Assembly: GCA_029880065.1 (NCBI GenBank)
Contig: JAOUPD010000056.1
Coordinates: forward strand, 1 to 7,241
From: Hadesarchaea archaeon
GTDB lineage: Archaea > Hadarchaeota > Hadarchaeia > Hadarchaeales > Hadarchaeaceae
Reading direction: 5' to 3'
DNA: 7,241 bases
The notes under the pieces are model-generated. The model ran no database searches and was not told the DNA's origin. It worked only from the letters and a program-made list of their open reading frames with translations. The position numbers and the translations under genes are program-made. Below, piece by piece: positions 1 through 4,884 of this stretch; position 1 is the stretch's first letter, and each line of letters opens with the position of its first letter.

Positions 1-282
1 AAACTCGCGATCTGGCGCCTCGCCTATGATGTCGAAACGATTGTGGTCGCTGGCCTGTTTGCCGCCCTCTTCTTGGGTGGCCCCACAGCTTACGTAATCG
101 GCGGCGTCCAAATCCCGAGCATAGTCGATTTTCTCATCAAAACCCTCGCGATTGTGCTGTTGACGACGACCCTCAGAAACATCATGGCCCGCCTGCGCAT
201 CGACCAGGCTCTCAAGTTCTACTGGACATCCGCCACGATGCTCGCGATAATCAGCTTAGTGCTCGTCTTGGTGGTGCCCTAA
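1..282 (+). CDS. Group 4 [NiFe] hydrogenase membrane subunit, NuoH/HycD/MbhM-like (C-terminal part, 5' truncated)
   Basis: The reading frame is open from base 1, so only the last 93 residues are visible and the true start lies upstream; the GTG at 43 is internal. The visible part starts KLAIWRLAYDVETIVVAGLF and is followed by FLGG, a short loop, FLIKTLAI, then ARLRIDQALKFYW. This is the typical C-terminal layout of the NuoH/EchB/HycD/MbhM family (complex I subunit 1). Three hydrophobic stretches, at about visible residues 13-26, 41-58 and 76-93, would be membrane helices; the ARLRIDQ segment is the conserved cytoplasmic stretch. In the family this subunit anchors the hydrogenase catalytic module to the ion-translocating membrane arm. 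The stop TAA shares one base with the ATG of the ferredoxin gene, implying translational coupling and the usual membrane subunit-ferredoxin order. Whether it is Ech, Mbh or another group 4 type cannot be told from this end. Confidence 0.88.
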   Translation, partial: KLAIWRLAYDVETIVVAGLFAALFLGGPTAYVIGGVQIPSIVDFLIKTLAIVLLTTTLRNIMARLRIDQALKFYWTSATMLAIISLVLVLVVP

Positions 283-587
283 TGCCTCGGATATTGCCCC
301 AAGTGCTCCGGAACCTGTTCCGCAAGCCTGCCACGGTGAAGTATCCTCACGTGCGGGTGGAACCACCTAAGGGCTATCGCGGGCGACCGATCGTTGATCC
401 AGAGCGATGCATAAGCTGCTGGCTCTGTATTCGGACTTGCCCAGCTCGAGCGATAACCATCAGCAAGGAGACAAAAAAGCCAACCATATGGCTAGGGCGA
501 TGCATTTACTGTGGCGAGTGCGCCGAGGTCTGCCCTGCGCGTGCAATTACCATGACTAAGGAGTTCGAGTTATCCACTCTGCGATAA
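282..587 (+). CDS. Hydrogenase 2x[4Fe-4S] ferredoxin subunit (NuoI/MbhN/EchF-like)
   Basis: A 101-residue protein with two classical [4Fe-4S] motifs: Cys43-x2-Cys46-x2-Cys49-x3-Cys53-Pro and Cys74-x2-Cys77-x2-Cys80-x3-Cys84-Pro. The N-terminal 40 residues are basic and include KYPHVRVEPPKGYRGRPIVD, the leader that NuoI-like subunits of group 4 hydrogenases carry before the first cluster; the YRGRP stretch is typical. Its role would be to pass electrons between soluble ferredoxin and the proximal cluster of the small subunit, on the cytoplasmic face. The ATG overlaps the stop of the NuoH-like gene by one base (TAATG), so it is co-translated as the last structural gene of the operon. The first motif has Trp47 where Gly is common (CISCWLC), a small deviation. 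No maturation gene follows on this strand; the next genes are convergent. Assignment to a group 4 hydrogenase is firm, the exact subtype is not. Confidence 0.9.
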   Translation: MPRILPQVLRNLFRKPATVKYPHVRVEPPKGYRGRPIVDPERCISCWLCIRTCPARAITISKETKKPTIWLGRCIYCGECAEVCPARAITMTKEFELSTLR

Positions 588-631
588 ATCAAGCCAGCTT
601 AGAATAATACACGTATGCCGCACCGAGTGAG

Positions 632-1108
632 CTATAGTGAGCTAAGTTCCATCACCAAAGCTTCTTTAACCCTCTCGATTGCATCCTTTACCGGCTCGCT
701 CATCTCCGCACCCATCTGCGCCCGTGCCGGTTGAATTCCTAAAAGCATTATTTTTGCTCCCGTTTGTTCTTGCAGGTAGCCCGAGAGGATAGAAAGCGGT
801 AGTGTATGGGTCGAGATCGATTGGCCGACGATTGCCTCAGGCTCCGCTAGAACGATATCACCCGGCTCGGAACCGAAATCCGTTGCGTCGATTAGCAGTA
901 CATGTGTTGGTTTGAATTTCCTTATCTCTCTAGTGAAGTTTTCCGGAGTTACCCCTCCTTCTATCAAAAGAACTTTCGACGACTCGAGCTTGCGCCGTAG
1001 CCTTCGCACGACTTCAATACCCGCAACATCGTCCCCGCGCATGTCGCTGCCGACGCCGACGATTGCCACCCGGCTCGCACCTTTGAGGAATGAGCGGAGG
1101 TTGATCAA
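632..1108 (-). CDS. hycI: [NiFe] hydrogenase maturation endopeptidase (peptidase A31, HycI type)
   Basis: A 158-residue protein of family length. The start is TTG: starting at the first ATG (codon 23) would remove the first beta strand AIVGVGSDMRGDD, and a GGTGAT ribosome site sits just upstream. Nickel-sensing residues match HycI: Asp27 in GDD (E. coli Asp16 position), Asp77 in LLIDATDFG (Asp62 region) and His101 in STHTLPLSIL (His90). The segment GIQPARAQMGAEMSEPV (124-140) matches the family's C-terminal GIQP...P(V) block. The enzyme removes the C-terminal extension of the hydrogenase large subunit after nickel insertion, closing the active site. It lies 2 bases after the PHP-domain gene stop on the same strand and points towards the structural operon (convergent, 44 bp gap). 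HycI-type proteases act on group 3 and 4 enzymes, which fits the neighbouring subunits. Confidence 0.9.
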   Translation of the reverse strand: MINLRSFLKGASRVAIVGVGSDMRGDDVAGIEVVRRLRRKLESSKVLLIEGGVTPENFTREIRKFKPTHVLLIDATDFGSEPGDIVLAEPEAIVGQSISTHTLPLSILSGYLQEQTGAKIMLLGIQPARAQMGAEMSEPVKDAIERVKEALVMELSSL

Positions 1109-1111
1109 TCC

Positions 1112-1117
1112 ATCACC
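1112..1117 (-). promoter_or_regulatory. Shine-Dalgarno GGTGAT deciding the TTG start of hycI
   Basis: On the - strand GGTGAT, complementary to the 3' end of archaeal 16S rRNA, overlaps the TGA stop of the PHP-domain gene and stands 3 bases before TTG at 1108. No ATG or GTG in the right frame lies upstream, so this site supports the unusual start and indicates coupling of the two genes. Confidence 0.6.
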
Positions 1118-1817
1118 GCAAGAAGCGATCCAAGATCAGGTCTTCGCGCTTCGCCCCTAAGCGCCTGAGTACTCCAAGCGCCCAATCAACCCGCCCCACC
1201 TCACCCGCAGTGTGGGCATCGGTCCCCACGCTCAGCTTGACCCCCTCGCGCAAGCAGAGCCTCAAGAACTCCTCATCGGGTGTCCGGTATTTTATGTTGA
1301 TCTCTATAGCGACCTCGTGCCCGGCCGCGAGCCTCACGAAATCCTCGAGATCTTCCGGTAAAAGGTGGGGTGCTAAGTAGTGATGAAAATAAAACGGGTG
1401 GACAAAAACGTCAAACTTATGGCGCTCAATCGCGTTCGTCGCCCTCCTCAGGTAATCCCTGGCGAGCTCGGATGGGTCCCTTGCCCCCCCCAGCTTGTGG
1501 ATGGCGACCAACAAGATATCGAGCTTTCGGATGGACTCGTCGTCGACATCGATCGTTCCCCTCTCGTCCACCACATTTGCCTCGAGTCCAGCCAGCACTT
1601 GGATTCCCGCGTCTTCGCGCGCGATCCCAATGTCCTGCAGCATGGGGGCTAGTTTCTCTCGAGGGATGCCCATGCTCAGCTCGAACCCGTGGTCGGTGAT
1701 GGCAACAGCTTCCAATCCCCGCGCCTCCGCTGCCTCAACCATCGACGCGGCTGTGCCCGCGCCGTCCGAGTAAAGCGTGTGGGTGTGGAAGTCGAACTTC
1801 GCCGACATGAAAATCAT
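1113..1817 (-). CDS. PHP-domain metal-dependent phosphoesterase
   Basis: A 234-residue protein covering a complete PHP domain (polymerase and histidinol phosphatase superfamily, YcdX-like). All metal-binding positions can be placed: His11 and His13 (HTHT), Asp18 (YSDG), His43 (TDHG), Glu79 (GLEAN), His107, His140 (VHPF), and Asp200 with His202 (GTDAHT). An active phosphoesterase with two or three metal ions is therefore expected; the substrate is not readable and may be a small phosphate ester or a nucleotide. The start at 1817 is chosen because GGAG lies 10 bases upstream (1828-1831); a second ATG at 1808 lacks such a site and would remove only three residues. It heads a two-gene - strand unit with hycI and is divergent from hypC over 64 bp. 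Its place inside a hydrogenase maturation locus suggests a linked role, but that is inference from position only. Confidence 0.85.
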   Translation of the reverse strand: MIFMSAKFDFHTHTLYSDGAGTAASMVEAAEARGLEAVAITDHGFELSMGIPREKLAPMLQDIGIAREDAGIQVLAGLEANVVDERGTIDVDDESIRKLDILLVAIHKLGGARDPSELARDYLRRATNAIERHKFDVFVHPFYFHHYLAPHLLPEDLEDFVRLAAGHEVAIEINIKYRTPDEEFLRLCLREGVKLSVGTDAHTAGEVGRVDWALGVLRRLGAKREDLILDRFLR

Positions 1818-1881
1818 AATACATAAACTCCATAAGCATTGAAAAGGTTAATCTAATTAAAATGGCTGAAGGGGAAGCCGA
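1818..1881. promoter_or_regulatory. Divergent promoter region between the PHP/hycI and hypC/A/E units
   Basis: This 64-bp gap separates two divergent genes. It holds one AT-rich core (about 1850-1862, TAATCTAATTAAA) that could serve as a TATA element in either direction. For hypC this would put initiation close to its ATG, giving a very short leader. For the PHP gene the leader would hold GGAG (1828-1831). No clear operator dyad is visible. The assignment rests on position and base composition only. Confidence 0.4.
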
Positions 1882-2109
1882 ATGTGCCTCGCGATTCCAG
1901 GTAAAGTGTTGAAAATTGAAGACCAAATTGCGGCCGTTGACTTCGGTGGTACGCGGCGGGAGGTCAAGCTGGACTTACTCAGGAACGTACGCAATGGCGA
2001 CTACGTGCTCGTCCATGCCGGGTACGCCATCCAGATTCTCGACGAAGCAAAGGCAAAAGAGATACTCAGCGCGTGGGAAGAGGTCGCTGCGGGTGAAAGC
2101 GGTGCATGA
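1882..2109 (+). CDS. hypC: Hydrogenase maturation chaperone HypC
   Basis: A 75-residue protein with the invariant N-terminus MCLAIPGKV; Cys2, exposed after removal of Met1, ligands the Fe(CN)2CO precursor together with HypD. The following OB-like barrel has AVDFGGTRREV (18-28) and GDYVLVHAGYAIQ (39-51), including the conserved His45, then a C-terminal helix EAKAKEILSAWEE. HypC shuttles iron from HypCD to the large-subunit precursor. The start is fixed by the need for Cys2; an upstream ATG at 1862 is in another frame. The gene is first in a hypC-hypA-hypE chain, and its end overlaps the hypA start by 8 bases. Only one HypC-type gene is seen here. HypD, its obligate partner, must be encoded elsewhere. 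Confidence 0.95.
   Translation: MCLAIPGKVLKIEDQIAAVDFGGTRREVKLDLLRNVRNGDYVLVHAGYAIQILDEAKAKEILSAWEEVAAGESGA
2092..2096 (+). promoter_or_regulatory. Shine-Dalgarno GGTGA deciding the GTG start of hypA
   Basis: GGTGA lies 5 bases before GTG at 2102, inside the end of hypC. With this start the protein begins Met-His-Glu, as HypA requires because His2 is a nickel ligand. The same reading frame stays open further upstream (to a possible ATG at 1916), but that part only reads hypC out of frame. Confidence 0.7.
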
Positions 2110-2494
2110 AATCGAACTTGCGATGCGCGTGTTAAACGCCGTCCGTCGGATAGCTGCCGACCATGGTGCGCGGGTGCTGGAAGTGAATCTGCGGGTTGGC
2201 GAGATAAACGAGCCGAACTCCCTGCAGTTATGGTTAAATAAACTAGGGGGGGATGAATTCAACCTAACAAAATTTAACATCTCCCAAGTGCCGATTACGA
2301 TTAAATGTAGATGCGGATACGTGGGCAACGCTAGCTCCATCGATACCCACATTCCCCAACCCGAGCTAGGAATTCCCTGTCCAAAATGCGGCGGACATGA
2401 AATTTCCCTCACTTCGGGTCAGGAACTTGAAATCGTTGATGTGAAATTGGAAAAAAAAGGGGTGCAAAAACGTCGGACGAAAAAATCTCGCTAG
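2102..2494 (+). CDS. hypA: Hydrogenase/urease nickel-insertion protein HypA
   Basis: A protein of 130 residues from the GTG start. The N-terminus Met-His2-Glu3 carries the nickel ligands, and ARVLEVNLRVGEIN (23-36) is the conserved HypA strand. A zinc domain follows with Cys69, Cys71, Cys93 and Cys96. HypA delivers nickel, with HypB, to the large subunit. Two oddities are visible. The first zinc knuckle reads C-x-C-G rather than the usual C-x2-C. The sequence between His2 and the zinc domain is also divergent (LQLWLNKLGGDEFNLTKFN). The C-terminus after the normal family end (about KLEKK) is a basic tail, GVQKRRTKKSR, which looks like read-through of the frame over the start of hypE: hypA and hypE reading frames overlap here, and an A8 slippery run lies in between. 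It overlaps hypC by 8 bases, so it is probably translationally coupled. Confidence 0.9.
   Translation: MHEIELAMRVLNAVRRIAADHGARVLEVNLRVGEINEPNSLQLWLNKLGGDEFNLTKFNISQVPITIKCRCGYVGNASSIDTHIPQPELGIPCPKCGGHEISLTSGQELEIVDVKLEKKGVQKRRTKKSR
2450..2464 (+). other. Candidate -1 slippery site at the hypA/hypE junction (A8 followed by G4)
   Basis: The hypA codons here read GAA AAA AAA GGG GTG, so the heptamer A-AAA-AAA is in the phase needed for -1 tandem slippage. After slipping, the frame continues AGG GGT GCA AAA ACG and runs straight into the conserved HypE N-terminus. The run may be a programmed or transcriptional slippage site, a real deletion, or a sequencing error; the sequence alone does not decide. 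Confidence 0.35.
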
Positions 2495-3486
2495 CCCACG
2501 GTGCTGGCGGCAAGGCGATGATGAAGCTCATCGTGGATGTCGCCCTCAAGGAACTCTCACTTAAGCGCGCTGGGGAGATAGGACTTGACGAGCTCGACGA
2601 CGGCGCGACGATATCTGTTGGTGATAAAACCCTCGTGCTGACGACCGATTCCCACGCCATCAAGCCGCTTTTCTTCCCTGGTGGAGACATCGGCAGGCTC
2701 GCAATCGCAGGCACCGTCAACGACCTCGCGGTGATGGGGGCTCGACCGCTCGCGATGGCCTGTGCCATCGTGCTCGAGGAGGGATTTTTGGTTGAAGATT
2801 TCCGAAAAATTTGTCGATCGATCGACGCCACCGCGAGAGAGGCGAAAGTCCCGTTGATAACTGGCGACACAAAGGTGATGGAACGGGGCGCGCTCGACGG
2901 TGTGGTGCTTACAAGTACCGGAATTGGCGTGGCTGAAACTTTGGTGACCGACCGCGGACTCAAACCAGGAGACAAAATCATTACAACGGGAACCATCGGG
3001 GACCACGGCATCACGATTATGGCCCACCGGGAGGGCATTGGTGCTGATGTCGACCTCCGCTCGGACACCGCACCTATCTGGGAGACTATCGAAACCGCGC
3101 TAAAAGTCGGTGGAATAACGGCGATGAAAGACCCAACTCGTGGAGGCCTAGCGGCCGCGCTCAACGATATGGCCTCGAAGGCAAATGTCGGGATACTTGT
3201 AAGAGAAGCCGACATCCCCATCTCGCCCGCAGTCAAGTCGATGAGCGAGATGCTCGGCATAGATCCGCTCCAGATAACGAACGAGGGAAAAGCCATAATC
3301 GGGGTGAAATCCGGGCACTGTGATGATGTCCTTGCCGCAATACGAAAAACCAAGTACGGGAAGGGAGCGTGCGAGATAGGGGAAGTAATAACTGACCACC
3401 CTGGCGACGTTATCCTTGAAACGGTTGTCGGCGGACGGCGCCTTATGGAGTCGCCAATCGGGGATCCGGCACCTAGAATTTGTTAG
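2470..3486 (+). CDS. hypE: Carbamoyl-dehydratase HypE (cyanide ligand synthesis); start codon uncertain
   Basis: A complete HypE (PurM/selenophosphate synthetase fold). It ends in PRIC, whose C-terminal Cys is carbamoylated by HypF and dehydrated with ATP to the thiocyanate that donates CN to iron. Visible blocks include ISLAHGAGGKAM at the N-terminus, TVNDLAVMGARP, TGDTKVMERG and KDPTRGGLAAALNDMA. The HGAGG block (codons at 2497-2511) is essential to the family but lies upstream of the first ATG (2518). The frame is open from 2440, after TGA at 2437-2439, yet holds no ATG, GTG or TTG before 2518. I place the start at ACG 2470, which gives 338 residues (the usual HypE length) and follows GGGGTG by 5 bases; this is a choice, not proof. 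Alternatives are ATC 2485, ATT 2446, or -1 slippage from hypA giving a HypA-HypE fusion. It overlaps the hypA frame by 25 bases. Confidence 0.9.
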   Translation, partial: TSDEKISLAHGAGGKAMMKLIVDVALKELSLKRAGEIGLDELDDGATISVGDKTLVLTTDSHAIKPLFFPGGDIGRLAIAGTVNDLAVMGARPLAMACAIVLEEGFLVEDFRKICRSIDATAREAKVPLITGDTKVMERGALDGVVLTSTGIGVAETLVTDRGLKPGDKIITTGTIGDHGITIMAHREGIGADVDLRSDTAPIWETIETALKVGGITAMKDPTRGGLAAALNDMASKANVGILVREADIPISPAVKSMSEMLGIDPLQITNEGKAIIGVKSGHCDDVLAAIRKTKYGKGACEIGEVITDHPGDVILETVVGGRRLMESPIGDPAPRIC

Positions 3487-3500
3487 ACGACATTTTACAA

Positions 3501-3638
3501 TTTACAAATTCTAACAAAGATTGCAGCCCTTTTTGTTAATTTTTAGTAAAGTTTAGGTTATTTTTTGTTAATATCAGTTAACTTTTATATTGCATGTATT
3601 GTTAGAATTTGTTTATTATTGTTAAAAACTTAGAGGTA
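3501..3638 (+). repeat. Direct repeat copy A: AT-rich promoter/leader module
   Basis: This stretch of about 138 bp matches 4748-4884 along its whole length, with a few indels and roughly four bases in five identical by eye. Both copies end at a start codon (ATG 3639; GTG 4885). Landmarks shared in order are TTCTAACAAAGATTGC, TTTTGTTAATTTTT, GTAAAGTTTA, TTTGTTAA, GTTAAC, a TATA box, GTATTGTTAGAAT and GAGGTA before the start. The outer boxes are inverted repeats: ATTCTAACAA (3508-3517) and TTGTTAGAAT (3599-3608). Two further TTTTGTTAAT boxes lie at 3531-3540 and 3563-3572. The conservation of a whole promoter suggests co-regulation of the two downstream genes. Confidence 0.8.
3577..3608 (+). 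promoter_or_regulatory. Promoter core and operator of repeat copy A
   Basis: GTTAAC (3577-3582) leads into the TATA-like TTTTATAT (3583-3590). An initiation site about 25 bp downstream would fall near 3610. The box TTGTTAGAAT (3599-3608) lies exactly between TATA and the expected start of transcription, where a bound repressor would block the polymerase. Its inverted partner stands about 90 bp upstream. Confidence 0.5.
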
Positions 3639-3778
3639 ATGTCCGAACTGAACCGGACAAAAAACTGTGGATAGGACTGATAACGCTCAGCATAGAAATT
3701 TTGACCTTCGTTTATCTCCCGGAAATGAAACAAAAGCCGTTAGCGGAAGATTTAAGATGTCTCCAGAGGTTCCAATGA
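3639..3778 (+). pseudogene. Tiny membrane-anchored ORF with -1 frameshift, driven by repeat copy A
   Basis: ATG at 3639 sits at the same place after the repeated leader as the GTG of the HTH-HNH gene. In frame it gives only MSELNRTKNCG and stops at 3672-3674. The -1 frame carries on from the A6 run as KKLWIGLITLSIEILTFVYL, a convincing membrane helix, and stops at 3776-3778, for 46 residues in all. The switch point reads ACA AAA AAC, i.e. the classical slippery heptamer A-AAA-AAC in correct phase. It may therefore be an expressed frameshift product, a decayed gene left behind a duplicated promoter, or a base lost in sequencing. The last 27 bases overlap the 3' end of the gene on the other strand. 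No family is recognised. Confidence 0.4.
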
Positions 3779-4446
3779 TTCAGCGACTTTGAGGAGTTCT
3801 TTGAGTGGGAGCATGCCCCTGACTTCAAACTTTAAGTTGTTTTTCCACCAAATCACGGTTGCGGGTACGAGCTCCTCGTATCCATCTCTGAACTTGTTCA
3901 CGTGGCCGAGGTTCATGCCTATCCCCACCGTCCCTCGGACCTCAACGACCTCGAAGAGATCCTTTCCAGCGGAACCTTCTTGTTGGTTCCAATAAGCGAC
4001 GAAGTCACGTACCCAATTTTCATCAGGTATCTCGCCAATTTCTATGTTTACTATTACCGCTAGCTTCGCTGCGGCCGGGTATTTATTCACCGCAGAGGGA
4101 TCCAGTGGGAGTATGGTTATTGGTCGATCCGAGTAAAGGAGGCGGATCATACCATATTCACTACCATATAAATCATCATTCTCCTGAAGAAGGCTTATAA
4201 GCCCTCGAGACCCTGTCACCCTTCTCAGCGAGAGACCCTCCGGCAAATACGTGGGCACGAGGAGAAATGGAGCTTTGGTCCTAGCCTCTTGAAGCGTGAC
4301 GGGAGTGCCCGATTCATGAATGGGGGGAAGACTAGCGATGTCAGCAGGGTTTGTTCTTGTTCCGGAATCACTTGGAGCAATAAAGCAGACGAAATACCTA
4401 AAATTGCAAAAATAACCAAAATTTTTATTGCAGTGAAGCGCTTCAT
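3752..4446 (-). pseudogene. Exported DUF4367-like protein, split by an apparent -1 frameshift
   Basis: Two - strand frames make one gene. ATG 4446 begins MKRFTAIKILVIFAILGISS, a signal peptide or N-terminal anchor, followed by ALLLQVIPEQEQTLLTSLVF. That frame then runs into unrelated residues and a stop near 4225. The -1 frame, open across this stretch, supplies PPIHESGTPVTLQEARTKAP, then FLLVPTYLPEGLSLRRV and continues to 3752. The C6 run at 4322-4327 is the natural join and gives a protein of 231 residues. The end, VIWWKNNLKFEVRGMLPLKE with LLKVAESL, is the pattern of DUF4367 domains (L-x-W... G-x-L...EELL-x-IAeSL); the YLPEG start fits too. It is probably an extracytoplasmic domain of unknown function. 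The GTG at 4258 could start a shorter product but would cut the conserved FLLVPTYLPEG strand. Either a real mutation or a lost base in the run explains it. Confidence 0.65.
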
Positions 4447-4462
4447 TTCACGACCAAATAAG

Positions 4463-4486
4463 TATATAAACGTGTTTTTATATAAA
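4463..4486 (-). promoter_or_regulatory. Tandem TATA boxes upstream of the DUF4367-like gene
   Basis: On the - strand TTTATATA occurs twice, at 4470-4463 and 4486-4479, 16 bp apart. The nearer box is 17-24 bases before the ATG at 4446, so initiation about 25 bp downstream would give a leaderless or nearly leaderless transcript. The farther box would leave a leader of about 10 bases containing GGTCGTGA. Confidence 0.5.
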
Positions 4487-4540
4487 TTTTTAAGTTTTTT
4501 ATAACTGTTTCGGGAATATTTAAGTTTTTTATAAATGTTT
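4486..4540. repeat. Two 25-bp direct repeats at 30-bp period
   Basis: Bases 4486-4510 and 4516-4540 match with two differences; the shared core is TTTAAGTTTTTTATAA then TGTTT. The period of 30 bp is close to three helical turns. The pair lies directly upstream of the TATA boxes of the - strand DUF4367-like gene, so it could be a paired binding site for a regulator. Confidence 0.55.
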
Positions 4541-4747
4541 ATGGTTCTAAAAGTGGAAAAAACATCACTGATAATTTCAGTATTGCCCCTGCCCTGCCTT
4601 TAGCGACTGGCGAGCGTTCCATGGGATAATCTAAATGTCTAGGGCGATCTCTTTTTTGCCAGCCAGAGCTAATTGCATCGTCATTCCAGCAAATTAATCA
4701 GATATGGGGGCCTTAAAACTAATACATCCCTACATTATGTGTTTAAT
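4541..4747. other. Gene-free stretch with no recognisable feature
   Basis: I see no supported gene, RNA or hairpin here. A 20-codon frame starts at ATG 4541 and a 27-codon - strand frame at 4622, both without ribosome sites. The stretch is richer in GC (4580-4640) than the repeats on either side. It may be decayed coding DNA, but nothing shows from what. Confidence 0.4.
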
Positions 4748-4824
4748 TTTTACAACTTCTAACAAAGATTGCCAGCTTTTGTTAATTTTTGGTAAAGTTT
4801 ATGTTAATTTCTTTGTTAAAATCC

Positions 4825-4873
4825 GTTAACTTTATATGTATGTATTGTTAGAATCTGTTGGTTATTGTTAGAA
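4825..4873 (+). promoter_or_regulatory. Promoter core and operators of the HTH-HNH operon
   Basis: GTTAAC (4825-4830) is followed directly by the TATA-like TTTATATG (4831-4838). Expected initiation is near 4859, leaving a leader of about 26 bases. One TTGTTAGAA box lies between TATA and the start of transcription, another just after it. This arrangement suits repression, possibly by the HTH protein encoded downstream (inference). Confidence 0.5.
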
Positions 4874-4875
4874 AA

Positions 4876-4883
4876 GGTGAGGT
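4876..4883 (+). promoter_or_regulatory. Shine-Dalgarno GGTGAGGT deciding the GTG start at 4885
   Basis: GGTGA ends 4 bases before GTG 4885. A TTG at 4858 in the same frame would add nine residues encoded inside the operator boxes and sits at the expected transcription start, so it is less likely. Confidence 0.6.
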
Positions 4884-4884
4884 A

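Larger units (their letters stand above)
4748..4884 (+). repeat. Direct repeat copy B: AT-rich promoter/leader module
   Basis: Second copy of the module at 3501-3638, ending at the GTG start of the HTH-HNH gene. The inverted boxes are TTCTAACAA (4757-4765) and TTGTTAGAA (4845-4853). A further TTGTTAGAA at 4865-4873 is kept perfectly here but is degenerate in copy A (TTGTTAAAA). GTTAA boxes lie at 4777-4786, 4801-4808, 4811-4820 and 4825-4830. The two copies are direct repeats enclosing about 1.1 kb, so recombination between them could remove the tiny ORF and the DUF4367-like gene. Confidence 0.8.

Noticed and set aside
626..645. Two tandem 10-bp units AGTGAGCTAT/AGTGAGCTAA at the end of hycI
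   Set aside because: Only two units, lying partly in the hycI coding end; not enough for a functional repeat.
1370..1773. Several + strand frames over the PHP gene
   Set aside because: The - strand frame has a complete set of PHP metal ligands; the + strand frames are low-complexity shadows.
2409..3353. Long - strand reading frame of 314 codons opposite hypE
   Set aside because: It is antisense to an unmistakable HypE, is very rich in Ser and Pro as expected from reading GC-biased codons backwards, and has no domain or ribosome site.
4541..4622. A 20-codon + strand frame (ATG 4541) and a 27-codon - strand frame (ATG 4622) in the gene-free stretch
   Set aside because: Neither has a ribosome site, a recognisable signal or a partner; chance is enough.
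3501..4884. CRISPR-like interpretation of the repeated boxes
   Set aside because: Only two long copies with promoter structure; no regular short repeats with unique spacers and no cas genes.
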